Shown: positions 25,475 through 34,112, numbered from the stretch's first letter. The stretch: 54,690 nt of DNA from a cf. Phormidesmis sp. LEGE 11477 (GCF_015207105.1 NZ_JADEXO010000029.1:1-54690), one strand, 5' to 3'. Program-made: numbers and translations. The notes: generated from the sequence alone by a model not told the origin.

Positions 25475-26343
25475 ACAAAAAAATCTCCCTTGAAGTATTT
25501 GATCTTTGCTAACTTGCTCTTGAGTACTCAGCCGCAGCGGCTACTGCAATCTTGGTAAAGAAACGACCGTTGCAGGCTGCGCTACCGATGGGATACTGAG
25601 AAAATGGCAAAAAAGCCAAAAAAAGCCAAAAAAAAGGCTAGTAGCCGAGTTCGGTAAGCGGCGTCTACTAGCTACTGTCTACTGTAGATACAGAGCAGTC
25701 TCCTCACTTTCTATCGATGGCATCCTTAGCTGAGCGTTAACGCAAAACGTCTATTGTTGAGAAAGTGAACTTAACATAGCTAGATCATATCAGTGCTACT
25801 AGCGCTGTGATCGCCAGTTGCTAGCGTAGGGCGAGATGTTATGAAACCCTAACTATTGCCTTTTTCTGGCACAAAAGTGTGCTGTACAATACAGGAACCT
25901 TGGTTACAAGAGAATGTCTCCATCAACTTAATGCAAAATTAACGTAAGAGAAGTACGATTCATGCTCGCGTTAGGAGATTGTTTGATCTAGAGAGATTTC
26001 TATTATCAGCCCGAGATAAATGCCGTTGTTAATCAAAGCTTAAACTAGTTTAACCACATCGAATTAACCGTATCGAAATAGATCTCAAGCAGTCCGCTAA
26101 GGTTGAGCGATCCACAATAAAGTTAGAAAGCTTAGGTGCCTGAGAAGCATCTGAATCTTAGCGTTGAAGTCTAGTAGCACTGAAGTTCTGAGCTTGTTAT
26201 CACCTTCCTGACAAGCGTTCACCCATTTGACAAGCACTAGACCAACGACTGCGACGAGTGATTCACTCAAACGCGGACTGACTTGAGAGCAAACTGTAGC
26301 GTATTTTCATTCGTCGCGAACTATTTCTTAAAGGACATCCACC
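25475..26343. other. long intergenic leader region, agrE/argZ to DUF4327 gene
   Basis: 869 bp with no convincing reading frame. The agrE/argZ side has a ribosome-binding site, three U-tracts (GGC followed by 6-8 T on the minus strand, 25606-25638), a terminator hairpin and a perfect 10-bp palindrome GCGTTAACGC at 25734-25743. The rest is presumably the promoter and long 5' leader of the DUF4327 gene. I see no tRNA and no riboswitch I can identify. Confidence 0.5.
25628..25672 (-). terminator. rho-independent terminator or attenuator in the agrE/argZ leader
   Basis: On the minus strand GCTAGTAG (25665-25672) pairs with CTACTAGC (25637-25644) around a loop that contains a smaller CCGA/TCGG hairpin, and is followed by C and eight T (25628-25635). 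It ends 153 nt before the agrE ATG. No minus-strand gene lies upstream for over 1 kb, so it either attenuates agrE or ends a small RNA. Confidence 0.65.
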
Positions 26344-26568
26344 ATGCTTCAAACGTGTCGCCCGCATTCTATACATTCAATCAAAGATGAAGTTAGAGCC
26401 CTAGTGGACAGAGGATCAATTGGTAGGGCTGCTCAGATCTACTCCCTCGCTAGGTTTTTTGGAGACCGAGACTGGCACTCTGTCGAAGAACTTTTAGAGG
26501 ATAATGAGTATCTGTTACGTGATCACGTATGTGATCTGATTGGTCATGAGTCTTGGCAAAACGATTAG
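26344..26568 (+). CDS. DUF4327-family protein, 74 aa
   Basis: A small soluble protein beginning MLQTCRPHSIHSIKDEVRAL, then IGRAAQIYSLARFFGDRDWH and ELLEDNEYLLRDHVCDLIG. This matches the cyanobacterial DUF4327 pattern as I recall it (helical, with an aromatic W plus an acidic repeat and a C-terminal D-L-I/L motif). The function is unknown. AAAGGA lies 10 nt before the ATG. It has an unusually long upstream region and is followed by a strong terminator, so it is a single-gene transcript. Confidence 0.75.
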   Translation: MLQTCRPHSIHSIKDEVRALVDRGSIGRAAQIYSLARFFGDRDWHSVEELLEDNEYLLRDHVCDLIGHESWQND

Positions 26569-26673
26569 TGCCTAGCCATACGACCCTCTGAGGCTGACTT
26601 CTCTTTTTGTTTCCTGACAAAGCAAGTCCTTACCGATTGAGAAATCAAGAGAAAGTCAACCATAAAAGCCTAT

Positions 26674-26717
26674 TGCCTCAAACGAGAGAATTAGTTTTCT
26701 TTTGTTTGAGGCATTTT
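26674..26717 (+). terminator. rho-independent terminator after the DUF4327 gene
   Basis: A perfect 10-bp stem, TGCCTCAAAC with GTTTGAGGCA, around a 20-base loop, followed by TTTT. The convergent DUF2283 gene ends 55 bp away. Confidence 0.8.
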
Positions 26718-26772
26718 ATTGCAGGTAGCGGATTGCACAATTCCTTCAATGAGGCTCTGCTAAAACCGTTTT

Positions 26773-27006
26773 CTATTCGCTGACTTTAGCAGGGGGCTTG
26801 CTGGCGTTTGATTCACCTACTGAATAGGTGATTTCATAGGGATTGTCTACACGGATAGAGGCTTTCCTTAGCTCCAAGCCAATAATCTTTCCATCTTCGT
26901 CGTAGTCTGCGACTAGACCAGGGGCGATCTGCGTAGTCTCTTCAACCATTGCCTGGTTAAAAGAAAGTTGTAGGATGTCCTTGTCTGAGTCATAAACTAT
27001 TTTCAT
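26773..27006 (-). CDS. DUF2283-family protein
   Basis: A 77-residue protein. From the ATG at 27006 it starts MKIVYDSDKDILQLSF and contains the typical DUF2283 end of strand and turn, VADYDEDGKIIGLELRKAS. Members are small beta-sheet proteins often paired with a DUF4258 toxin-like protein; no such partner is found on either side, so it appears orphaned. A TTG at 27018 could add four residues. Reading continues open upstream without a good start. The function is not established; an antitoxin role is only suggested by family context. Confidence 0.8.
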   Translation of the reverse strand: MKIVYDSDKDILQLSFNQAMVEETTQIAPGLVADYDEDGKIIGLELRKASIRVDNPYEITYSVGESNASKPPAKVSE

Positions 27007-27124
27007 AGGGCTTGGCAACTTTTCTTCAGCGGCGGGGTTTATGTACTCTAAAGTAGTACCTTTTGGTGCGCCAAGGCCGATTCGGTTGGTCTAAATTCGA
27101 GAGCGTGTCTCATCTTCAAACTAG

Positions 27125-28765
27125 GTGTCATTAGTGCGGCCCATACAGCATTCAACGGTTCGACCCATCGGCGTATATTTTTTGTCAGGTATAGCAGCGA
27201 GCCAGCAGCGTTTGCTAGCCATCGATACGGTGCGGGGATATTTGGTTGAAATCGATCCGCTTACAGACAATACAGTTGTTCTAAACCCCCACCAGGTCGC
27301 AGACTGGTTGGGTGTGACTGGGCTAGCGATTTGGCAAGATACTCTGTGGTATGCCAAGGATCAAACAGTCTTTAGCTGTGCGAAGGAGACGCTGATCCCT
27401 AAAGCATTTGCGCGGCTCCCTTATGAGGTGGGCGGCGTGGCAGTTTGGCAAGATAGAGTGTACGCCACCTGTCAAAAGTCTGGATACATTCACGTGTTTG
27501 ATAGAGCAACTGGGCGACCAGTGACCAAGCTGCGACAGCCAGGAATTGGGGCTGAAAATATCTCGGCGACTGAATCGGGCTTGTGGGTGTGCGATCGCAT
27601 CGAACAAACCGTCTACTGCCTGCACAAAGAGACAGGTGCTATTCAGCTCAGCGCGCTCACTCCTTTTGCCTCACCGACGGGCATCACGTTTTTAGATCTA
27701 GAAGCGGGATCAGATCCCATTTGCTACATTGCCTACGCTGACGAAGAGCCCTATATCCGCGACGATCCCAACGCTGACTCTCCCTTTCAGCTGACGTTCC
27801 GCGATCGCACCTTCATCCATCCGCTTCATATCCACCGGCCCGAAGGCCAGCCTTACAGCCTATCAACCGGGTATCTGGTCGAAATCTCTTACGCCGAAGA
27901 GTTTTTGCCCCTAGAGTCGATCAGGCTAGACGCCGTCGAGTGGCGGATCGCGCTGCCTTCAGATACGCTGCGCCAAAAAGTACGAAAAGTAGAAGCCATC
28001 GGCCATCCGTTTACAGAAGAAATTCAGGACGGCCAGCGCGTTGCTGTCTTCAACCTCGATACGCTAGAACCCGATCAGGCCGGACTCATCGGTTGGAAAG
28101 CGACCGTTGAAATGTATGGCCTGAAGTATTTCCTATCACCTGACGACATTGACGAAGCCGCACCTTTGGCGGCAGAGCTTCAGCAAGAATATTTGGTCGA
28201 TGACGACGATCTAGCGATGGAGTCTGACATTATTCAAGCGGCGGCGGCGGAAGCTGCTGGCAGTGAGACCAATGTTTTGCGAAAGATGCTGAAGATTCGC
28301 AACTACGTTTATGACCAGCTATCCTATGGTATTCAACCGAAGATCGACACGCCTGATGTAGCCTTAGCTAGAGGCGTTGGCTCTTGTGGTGAGTATGTTG
28401 GCGTGCTGTTAGCGCTAGCCCGGTTAAATGGAATTGCCTGTCGGACGATTGGCCGATACAAGTGCCCGGCCAAACCCGAGCAAAAGCACCTACCGTTAGA
28501 GCCAGACTTTAACCATGTGTGGCTAGAGTTCTATGTCCCTGGTGTTGGCTGGCTACCGATGGAATCCAATGTAGACGACGTGATTGATCGGGGGCCTTAT
28601 CCAACTCGATTTTTTATGGGGCTCTCCTGGTTTCACACTGAGATTGGTAAAGGCATCTCCTTTGAAAAGATGAAAGCAGCCAACAAACCAGAAGAGCTTT
28701 CTATTGGAGATCTGGCCATTAACCACGTTCGTTTCACCATTCTAGAAGAGCTGAAGCCAGGCTGA
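27125..28765 (+). CDS. beta-propeller plus transglutaminase-like domain protein
   Basis: A 546-residue protein with GTG start. Residues 1-~200 look like repeated propeller blades (LLAIDTVRGYLVEIDPL; GLAIWQDTLWYAKD; GGVAVWQDRVYATCQ; GLWVCDRIEQTVYCLH). The C-terminal third is a transglutaminase-like cysteine-protease fold: catalytic Cys in GVGSCGEYVGVLLALARL, His in FNHVWLEFYVPGVGW and a following PMESN. No signal peptide is evident, so it may be cytosolic. The substrate is unknown. It stands alone between the divergent DUF2283 gene and the isoaspartyl peptidase. Confidence 0.82.
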   Translation: MSLVRPIQHSTVRPIGVYFLSGIAASQQRLLAIDTVRGYLVEIDPLTDNTVVLNPHQVADWLGVTGLAIWQDTLWYAKDQTVFSCAKETLIPKAFARLPYEVGGVAVWQDRVYATCQKSGYIHVFDRATGRPVTKLRQPGIGAENISATESGLWVCDRIEQTVYCLHKETGAIQLSALTPFASPTGITFLDLEAGSDPICYIAYADEEPYIRDDPNADSPFQLTFRDRTFIHPLHIHRPEGQPYSLSTGYLVEISYAEEFLPLESIRLDAVEWRIALPSDTLRQKVRKVEAIGHPFTEEIQDGQRVAVFNLDTLEPDQAGLIGWKATVEMYGLKYFLSPDDIDEAAPLAAELQQEYLVDDDDLAMESDIIQAAAAEAAGSETNVLRKMLKIRNYVYDQLSYGIQPKIDTPDVALARGVGSCGEYVGVLLALARLNGIACRTIGRYKCPAKPEQKHLPLEPDFNHVWLEFYVPGVGWLPMESNVDDVIDRGPYPTRFFMGLSWFHTEIGKGISFEKMKAANKPEELSIGDLAINHVRFTILEELKPG

Positions 28766-28954
28766 CAGCGAGGTCAAGGGTTTTAGAAAGACCTGTTCTA
28801 GACAGCTTCTCTACCTTCCTTGTCATAGAGAGTGCCTGTCTTGTCCCTGTCTTGTCTGTGCTGCTCCATGGATAGAAGATAGAGCAGACTTACTTCTCTA
28901 TCGTTCCGTTTGTTCACCTATTGATTTCCAACCAGCTATCCACAACTATTTACT

Positions 28955-29887
28955 ATGGCCACACAATCTTATTCTCTAATTATTCACGGTGGCGCGGGCG
29001 CGCTAGAAGATCTAAAGTATGAGGCCAGTGAATCCGAATTTAGAGAGAGTGTTCTAGAGATTTTGGCGGCTGGACGCGAGCGGTTAGAGTCGGGCGTTGC
29101 AGCGTTAGATGTTGTTGAATACTGCGTGAATTTGCTGGAAGACAATCCACTTTACAACGCCGGAAGGGGCTCTGTTCTCAATGAGAATGGAGAGGTGGAA
29201 ATGGACGCAGCGCTGATGAACGGAGAAGATTTGAAAGCGGGCGCGGTGACCTGTGTGAAACGAATCAAGAATCCAATTTCACTGGCTAGGCAGGTGCTAG
29301 AGCAAGGCGACCATGTGATGCTAGCGGCAGAAGGGGCTTTGGAATTCGCTAAGTTCTGCCAGGCGGAACTACGTAACGACGAGTATTTTATTACCAACGC
29401 TCGTATCAAGCAGCTTAAAGAAGCTAAGGCTGCCGGACGAATGATGCTCGATCACGAGAAGGTCAAACCCTCGCAAAAATTAGGAACGGTAGGGGCCGCC
29501 TGTATGGACAGCAGCGGCAACTTGGCAGCAGCAACCTCGACGGGCGGACTGGTAAACAAGCGCTGGGGCCGGGTAGGTGACACGCCTGTCGTCGGCGCTG
29601 GCGTGTTTGCCGATAACGAAACCTGCGCGGTATCAGCAACCGGGTATGGCGAACAGTTTTTGCGGACAGTGTTTGCCAAGACGGTGTCTGACTACGTGCA
29701 GTTCAAGGGCTTAGACGCGCCCGGAGCAGCGATCGCCGGGGTTGACTATCTGGTTAGAAAAGTGAACGGGGCAGGGGGCGTGATTGTCGTCGATCGTCAT
29801 GGCAAGTGCGCGGCGGCCCAGTCTACTTCTGGTTTGATCCATGGTTGGATTGAGCTAGGCAGTGAGGCAATTTGTAAACTGGGATAA
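28955..29887 (+). CDS. iaaA: isoaspartyl peptidase / plant-type L-asparaginase
   Basis: An Ntn-hydrolase of 310 residues that autocleaves into alpha and beta subunits and degrades isoaspartyl dipeptides or asparagine. The N-terminal HGGAG signature is present. The nucleophile created by cleavage is Thr178 in KLGTVGAACMD. Substrate-binding glycines appear in ATSTGGLVNKRWGRVGDTP and in SATGYGEQFLR. Length is normal. In cyanobacteria the enzyme releases aspartate from cyanophycin-derived beta-Asp-Arg dipeptides, which links it to the arginine dihydrolase 3.5 kb away; that link is inference. Confidence 0.92.
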   Translation: MATQSYSLIIHGGAGALEDLKYEASESEFRESVLEILAAGRERLESGVAALDVVEYCVNLLEDNPLYNAGRGSVLNENGEVEMDAALMNGEDLKAGAVTCVKRIKNPISLARQVLEQGDHVMLAAEGALEFAKFCQAELRNDEYFITNARIKQLKEAKAAGRMMLDHEKVKPSQKLGTVGAACMDSSGNLAAATSTGGLVNKRWGRVGDTPVVGAGVFADNETCAVSATGYGEQFLRTVFAKTVSDYVQFKGLDAPGAAIAGVDYLVRKVNGAGGVIVVDRHGKCAAAQSTSGLIHGWIELGSEAICKLG

Positions 29888-29924
29888 GCAGCCGTTGGCC
29901 CAACGCAAGCTAGAACCAGTGGCC

Positions 29925-30608
29925 TTACCAAGGTAGGACTTCGCCATTGGTATGCCAAAAGGTGCCTGTATTTTCTAGCGTCAGCGCATCAATAATCTTC
30001 AGCAGTCCTTTGACAGACTCTGCTGGAGAGATGCCGCTGCTGTTGAAGTTGGTCATATCGGTACTGACTAGGCCCGGATGCAAAATAGCCACTGCGATCG
30101 CCCTAGAGTTGAGATCGTGGGAGAGCGATTTGCCCGCCATCGAGACCGCCGTTTTGGACATGCGATAGCCATAGGTGCCGCCGGAGGTGTTGTCTTCGAT
30201 AGAGCCCATGCGACTGGTCATGATGGCGACTTTGGCCATGCCGTTGCTATCGGCACTGGCTGTGAGGTTGGGCAGCAGCGCCTGAGTGAGTGCTAGCGGC
30301 GCGATCGCGTTCACTTCAAACTGTTCTTTGATCCCGTCAATATTCAGCGAGTCTAAATTTGACTGGCGATAGATGCCTGCATTATTAATCAGCACGTCAA
30401 TGGGTCTGTTGCCCAATGTTTTTTGCAGCGTCGCGATCGCCTGCTGATCGGCAACATCAATGTCTCTAATCACCTCAACCTTCAAATCCGTCAGCGCTGA
30501 CGAAGGCTGTCGGCACACCGCAATCACCTCATCTCCCCGTGCCGCTAGCTGCCGGCAATATTCGTAGCCGATCCCACGATTTGTTCCTGTAACCAAATAA
30601 GTTGTCAT
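29925..30608 (-). CDS. short-chain dehydrogenase/reductase (SDR) family oxidoreductase
   Basis: A 227-residue classical SDR from the ATG at 30608. The cofactor motif is YLVTGTNRGIGYEYC, the NNAG strand motif is VLINNAGIYRQSN and the catalytic Tyr and Lys are in YGYRMSKTAVSMAGK, preceded by Ser in MTSRMGSIEDN. It reduces or oxidises a small carbonyl compound with NAD(P); the substrate is unknown. The upstream in-frame extension to 30653 is made of a 15-bp duplication and I exclude it. The FKBP gene lies upstream on the same strand. Confidence 0.87.
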   Translation of the reverse strand: MTTYLVTGTNRGIGYEYCRQLAARGDEVIAVCRQPSSALTDLKVEVIRDIDVADQQAIATLQKTLGNRPIDVLINNAGIYRQSNLDSLNIDGIKEQFEVNAIAPLALTQALLPNLTASADSNGMAKVAIMTSRMGSIEDNTSGGTYGYRMSKTAVSMAGKSLSHDLNSRAIAVAILHPGLVSTDMTNFNSSGISPAESVKGLLKIIDALTLENTGTFWHTNGEVLPW

Positions 30609-30621
30609 CGCATTTCCCCTA

Positions 30622-30708
30622 ACTGCACTTTCTCTGACTGCACTTTGCCTCAACTACTTGATTCTTTACACAATCTCAACCGCACAATCTCAACTACATA
30701 ATTTCAAC
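30622..30708. repeat. two adjacent short tandem duplications between SDR and FKBP genes
   Basis: Bases 30622-30651 are two copies of a 15-bp unit (ACTGCACTTTCTCTG). Bases about 30669-30708 are three imperfect copies of a 13-14 bp unit (CACAATCTCAAC), the last reaching into the end of the FKBP gene. Confidence 0.75.
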
Positions 30709-31122
30709 GAGCTCTAGCTCGAAGGTCAGATCCTGTCCAGCCAAGGGATGGTTGCCATCGAGCGTTACCGTATCACCCTGTATATCTGTAATCGTAACGG
30801 CCATCGCCTCGCCGCCGGGCACCTGCATTTCTAGCCGCTGGCCCACTTCCAGCTCAAAATCTGCCGGAATATTTGCCCGTTCAATCTCTGCCACCATCTC
30901 TTCTTGATAGGGTCCGTAAGCTTTATCGACTGGAATAGTGGTGGTAATAGACTCGCCTGGAGACAGCCCAGTCACCGCCGTGTCAAAGCCAGCAATCACC
31001 ATGCCCGTGCCCAGCGTAAACTCTAACGGTGCTCGGTCTTTAGAAGAGTCGAATACCTGGCCATTGTTGAGAGTGCCAGTGTAGTGAACTCTGACAGTAT
31101 CCCCTGATTTTGATTGAGTCAT
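30694..31122 (-). CDS. FKBP-type peptidyl-prolyl cis-trans isomerase, SlpA/SlyD-like
   Basis: A 142-residue FKBP that speeds proline isomerisation and acts as a folding chaperone. The FKBP core is DTVRVHYTGTLNNGQVFDSS, then LEFTLGTGMVIAGFDTAV. An inserted-flap domain (residues ~70-125, QEEMVAEIERANIP to GNHPLAGQDL) marks the SlyD/SlpA type. The His-rich metal-binding tail of SlyD is absent, so SlpA/FkpB-like is the better label. No signal peptide is seen, so it is cytosolic. Confidence 0.88.
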   Translation of the reverse strand: MTQSKSGDTVRVHYTGTLNNGQVFDSSKDRAPLEFTLGTGMVIAGFDTAVTGLSPGESITTTIPVDKAYGPYQEEMVAEIERANIPADFELEVGQRLEMQVPGGEAMAVTITDIQGDTVTLDGNHPLAGQDLTFELELVEIM

Positions 31123-31680
31123 AGAAGCTGCTTATTTTCCTGTGCGAGTCTCAAAGAGAATGCTATCAGCAACTATATCGCTTTGATCGCGTTATTTAGT
31201 TCTCTTAAAATGTTCTCTCAGTACTCTTTTGTCAGCAAGACTCATGCATTTTAATCACTTAAGTATTAAGTAATTATTTCATGAAAGCCAGATGAAATAA
31301 GCTTAGAAAGTTTACTAATGGCCGTACTTTCTGATACAATCTGGTGTACAGAGAGCATTGTACTCTTCGTTCCAAATTTGAAAAGTTACAGCAAAGAAAC
31401 TACGGCAGAAAACACCCTAAATAAATGCACTAGTCTCGGTTGTAATTGGCTGTATATCTACTTTCTAACTGTCTTGTTTGTGGGTATTACTGCCTGTCCC
31501 TAGCTTTACTTTGGGTACTATACTTTGGGCACTACTTTAGTACGTGTCTATTACCAAAACTTTAACGGCTGAAATTTCAACGCTAAAGCTGATCTTCTAA
31601 CTATTTGTTCTCGTTTTAGCAGAATCAGATACGGGTGTCTCAGTGCTTCTCTCTGTCTAAATTAACTATCTTTTGACTTG
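31123..31680. other. intergenic region, AT-rich
   Basis: About 555 bp upstream of the FKBP gene (minus) and a small gene (plus). It contains one plausible promoter (31311-31340) and a 14-bp duplication at about 31508-31540 (ACTTTGGGTACTAT). A 61-codon frame at 31318-31503 begins inside that promoter and I do not accept it. Confidence 0.5.
31311..31340 (+). promoter_or_regulatory. possible sigma-70-type promoter with palindrome at the start site
   Basis: TTTACT and TACAAT separated by 18 bp. Just downstream GTACA and TGTAC form an inverted repeat with a 9-base spacer across the expected start, which could be an operator. The downstream gene starts 340 bp away, so the link is uncertain. Confidence 0.35.
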
Positions 31681-31896
31681 GTGTCTTATCGTTCTTCTTC
31701 AAAAAAATCACAAAAAACCTGGATTCGCACTGCTTTTATAGTGATGCTAGCAGCGCTACTTTACGGTCTTCAGGAGATAGATCAATCTTCTCTGGCTAAT
31801 GCAGAAGTCGACTTGAGCGAAGTTGACTTAGTTGGCTTTGGTGAAGCGAATCTTCCTCAGTTTCTTTTTAATGTGAGCGAAGCTATTTCTGATTGA
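31681..31896 (+). CDS. small exported or membrane-anchored protein, ~71 aa
   Basis: A short protein with GTG start (TTG at 31678 is also in frame). A basic N-terminus (SYRSSSKKSQKTWIRT) precedes a hydrophobic stretch (AFIVMLAALLYGL, residues ~19-31) and a Ser-Ala-Asn-Ala region that could be a signal peptidase site. The acidic tail is VDLSEVDLVGFGEANLPQF. I do not recognise the family. The hairpin at 31950-31978 downstream supports a transcribed unit. There is no strong ribosome-binding site. Confidence 0.4.
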   Translation: MSYRSSSKKSQKTWIRTAFIVMLAALLYGLQEIDQSSLANAEVDLSEVDLVGFGEANLPQFLFNVSEAISD

Positions 31897-31949
31897 TTCT
31901 GGGTTCTGGTAGGTCAGACTTATCACCACACCACAAGCAGGCATTAGTA

Positions 31950-31978
31950 GACAGGCCCTATGTCGGACCTGTCGATTT
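31950..31978 (+). terminator. probable terminator after the small exported protein
   Basis: GACAGGCC pairs with GGACCTGTC (one bulged base) around a short loop and is followed by GATTTT. Confidence 0.5.
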
Positions 31979-32083
31979 TGGCTGTAACCCTACGCTAGGT
32001 ATTAGACTCTAAGACAAGCGCTGAGTTTGATAGCTGAATTTGATATTGGTTCAATCTGGCTTGGGCGCGGGCGTATGTGCTCA

Positions 32084-32089
32084 AGAGGT
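32084..32089 (+). promoter_or_regulatory. ribosome-binding site fixing the GTPase start
   Basis: AGAGGT lies 7-8 nt before the ATG at 32097. This favours that start over the upstream in-frame TTG at 32040. Confidence 0.6.
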
Positions 32090-32096
32090 AAAGCTG

Positions 32097-34112
32097 ATGC
32101 TGATGCGACTCAAACCCTGGCAGGTGGCTGTTCTAGTAGCACCGATTGCTGTGATTGTGACGTTTTTGCTCATAGCAGCAGGACAGCAAATTAGATCCTG
32201 GCATCTGAACTGGATCTGGGCGGTGTTTATCTTTATGCTGTTGGGCTGGCGCTGGCTAGTGGTGCGGTGGACCCGGCCTGCGATCGCCCAGGCGGAGGCC
32301 ATTGTCTCTGAAATGAATGCTGAGCTAGAAGAGGCCAATGCAGAAGCCGCCGCTAGTCTAGCCCGTAGCGCCGATCAGGTGAGCGAGACGCCAGCAGGCG
32401 ATCGCCCCATTGCCAAAATCGAAGCAGCCCTGGCCGATATCTTGCAAACGGCCAAAGACGATCCGCCCGTTTGGGAAGACTGGCAGCTATTTTGGCAGCA
32501 CTGCTTGGCGCTAGTAACAGTGATTGCAAGAACATACTATCCAGAAGTGAAGCGGCCTTTGCTCTCTATCTACGTACCCGAAGCCTATGGCCTGATTCGG
32601 GGCACGGTGGACGATACCGACCGAATGATGCAGAAGCTCTCGCCCGTACTCGGTCAAGTTTCAATCGGTCAGATGGTAGAAGGGGTAGAGCTCTATCGTC
32701 GGCTAGAACCCTCTGCTCGCAAGCTGGTGAAGGCGTTCAACTGGGCGCAGTGGGCGCTAAATCCAGCGGCGGCGATCGCCCGTCAGGTCAGTGCCAAGAA
32801 CATGAGTCAGGCGAATCAACAAATCGTCTTTAATCTCAGTACTATGCTCAGAGAAACCCTGCTGCGGAATCTGGCCCAGCAGGCGATCGCGCTTTATGGC
32901 GGCGAGGCCAGTGACAAGCTAGAGACGGTTCTAGCCCAAGCGCCAGCCGTTTTACCGCAGGCCAAAACAGAGACTTTGCGGGAGATTCTAGAAAAAGCAG
33001 AGCCGGCTGAAGCTGTTGAGCAAAAGCCAGTCAATATTTTGCTAGTAGGCCGAACCGGGGCGGGAAAAAGTAGCGCGATCAATACGCTGTTTCAGTCTGA
33101 GCGAGCAGCCGTTGATGTGTTGCCTAGTACCGACAGAATTCAGAGCTATCGCTGGAGCGCGAAGAACATAGCTATACCTAGCTCGGCTGTTCCTAAGTCA
33201 GCCGTTCCTAGCTCGGTGGAGGAATCGCTAACGCTGTGGGATACGCCTGGGTATGAGCAGGTCGCTAGAGATGATTTGCGCCAGCAGGTAATCGACTATG
33301 CAAATGAGGCGGATGTGCTGCTGTTGGTGACGCCAGCGCTCGATCCTGCTTTGCAGATGGATGCTGATTTTTTGGCTGAAGTGCAAGCAGAAGTAGCGGA
33401 TTTGCCTGCGATCGCTATCGTTACCCAAGTAGACAGGCTACGGCCCGTGCGTGAGTGGAGCCCACCGTATCACTGGCAGAGCGGATCGTGGCCCAAAGAA
33501 AAATCAATCCGCGAAGCCGTGAGCTACCGGGCTGAAAAGCTAGCAGAGTACTGTCAGCAGGTATTGCCACTAGTGACCATGGATTCAGCCAAAGGTCGCG
33601 AAGCCTGGGGCGATGAGGCTCTATCTCTGGCTTTGATAGAGGCGATCGCGCCCGCCAAGCAGCTCCGCTTAGCCCGCTTCCTACGTAGTCAGGACGCCCG
33701 CTCTCAAGCAGCCGCCAAAATTATTGACCGCATTACCTTTCAGATGTCTACCACCGAAGGGCTCGCTCGGCTGTTAAAAAGCCCGGTTCTGCAATTTATT
33801 GCCACGATGACAACCGGCACGCCTGCACTCGGCGCACTACTGATTGAAAAAATTCCAGTAGAAGAAGGTCCGGTTGTGCTAGGCAAATTGCAGATGGCCT
33901 ATGAGCTATTCTCTTTGCTCGCAGCCGGCAATGCAGGGGCTAGAAATTTCGATTTGCTGGCGCTGTGGCCGCTTTTGATCAAAAGTAGCGATCAGCACGC
34001 TGCCAGTCGCCGGGCTTGGGCTTTTGGCCATGCGCTGACGGAATACTGGACGCAAAACATTCCGATCGCGAAGCTAGAAGAGCGTATAGAGTTCTATCTA
34101 AACCAAGCCTAG
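32097..34112 (+). CDS. membrane-associated Era-like GTPase (DUF697-type architecture)
   Basis: A 671-residue protein with two N-terminal membrane segments (VAVLVAPIAVIVTFLLIAAG and NWIWAVFIFMLLGWRWLVV). A long helical region follows (about residues 70-310) and then a G domain: G1 LVGRTGAGKSSAIN, G3 WDTPG and G4 VTQVDRL. The C-terminal ~150 residues are helical. It probably acts at the inner face of the membrane as a molecular switch; the partner is unknown. Between G1 and G3 there is a repeat-derived insert, three 15-bp units encoding AIPSSAVPKSAVPSS. It stands alone and the start is supported by a ribosome-binding site. Confidence 0.86.
   Translation: MLMRLKPWQVAVLVAPIAVIVTFLLIAAGQQIRSWHLNWIWAVFIFMLLGWRWLVVRWTRPAIAQAEAIVSEMNAELEEANAEAAASLARSADQVSETPAGDRPIAKIEAALADILQTAKDDPPVWEDWQLFWQHCLALVTVIARTYYPEVKRPLLSIYVPEAYGLIRGTVDDTDRMMQKLSPVLGQVSIGQMVEGVELYRRLEPSARKLVKAFNWAQWALNPAAAIARQVSAKNMSQANQQIVFNLSTMLRETLLRNLAQQAIALYGGEASDKLETVLAQAPAVLPQAKTETLREILEKAEPAEAVEQKPVNILLVGRTGAGKSSAINTLFQSERAAVDVLPSTDRIQSYRWSAKNIAIPSSAVPKSAVPSSVEESLTLWDTPGYEQVARDDLRQQVIDYANEADVLLLVTPALDPALQMDADFLAEVQAEVADLPAIAIVTQVDRLRPVREWSPPYHWQSGSWPKEKSIREAVSYRAEKLAEYCQQVLPLVTMDSAKGREAWGDEALSLALIEAIAPAKQLRLARFLRSQDARSQAAAKIIDRITFQMSTTEGLARLLKSPVLQFIATMTTGTPALGALLIEKIPVEEGPVVLGKLQMAYELFSLLAAGNAGARNFDLLALWPLLIKSSDQHAASRRAWAFGHALTEYWTQNIPIAKLEERIEFYLNQA
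33171..33215. repeat. in-frame 15-bp tandem repeat in the GTPase gene
   Basis: Three 15-bp units with core GCTGTTCCTAGCTCG, each encoding a variant of Ala-Val-Pro-Ser-Ser. The insert lies in the switch I area of the G domain. Confidence 0.85.

Noticed and set aside
25475-26343. Known riboswitch (for example glutamine type) in the agrE/argZ leader
   Set aside because: I looked for recognisable glnA-motif core sequences and found none; only a terminator hairpin is supported.
31318-31503. 61-codon open frame on the plus strand
   Set aside because: It starts inside a plausible promoter, has an odd composition and no ribosome-binding site; nothing supports translation.
32040-32096. TTG start for the GTPase
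   Set aside because: The downstream ATG has AGAGGT at suitable spacing and the extra residues are not protein-like.
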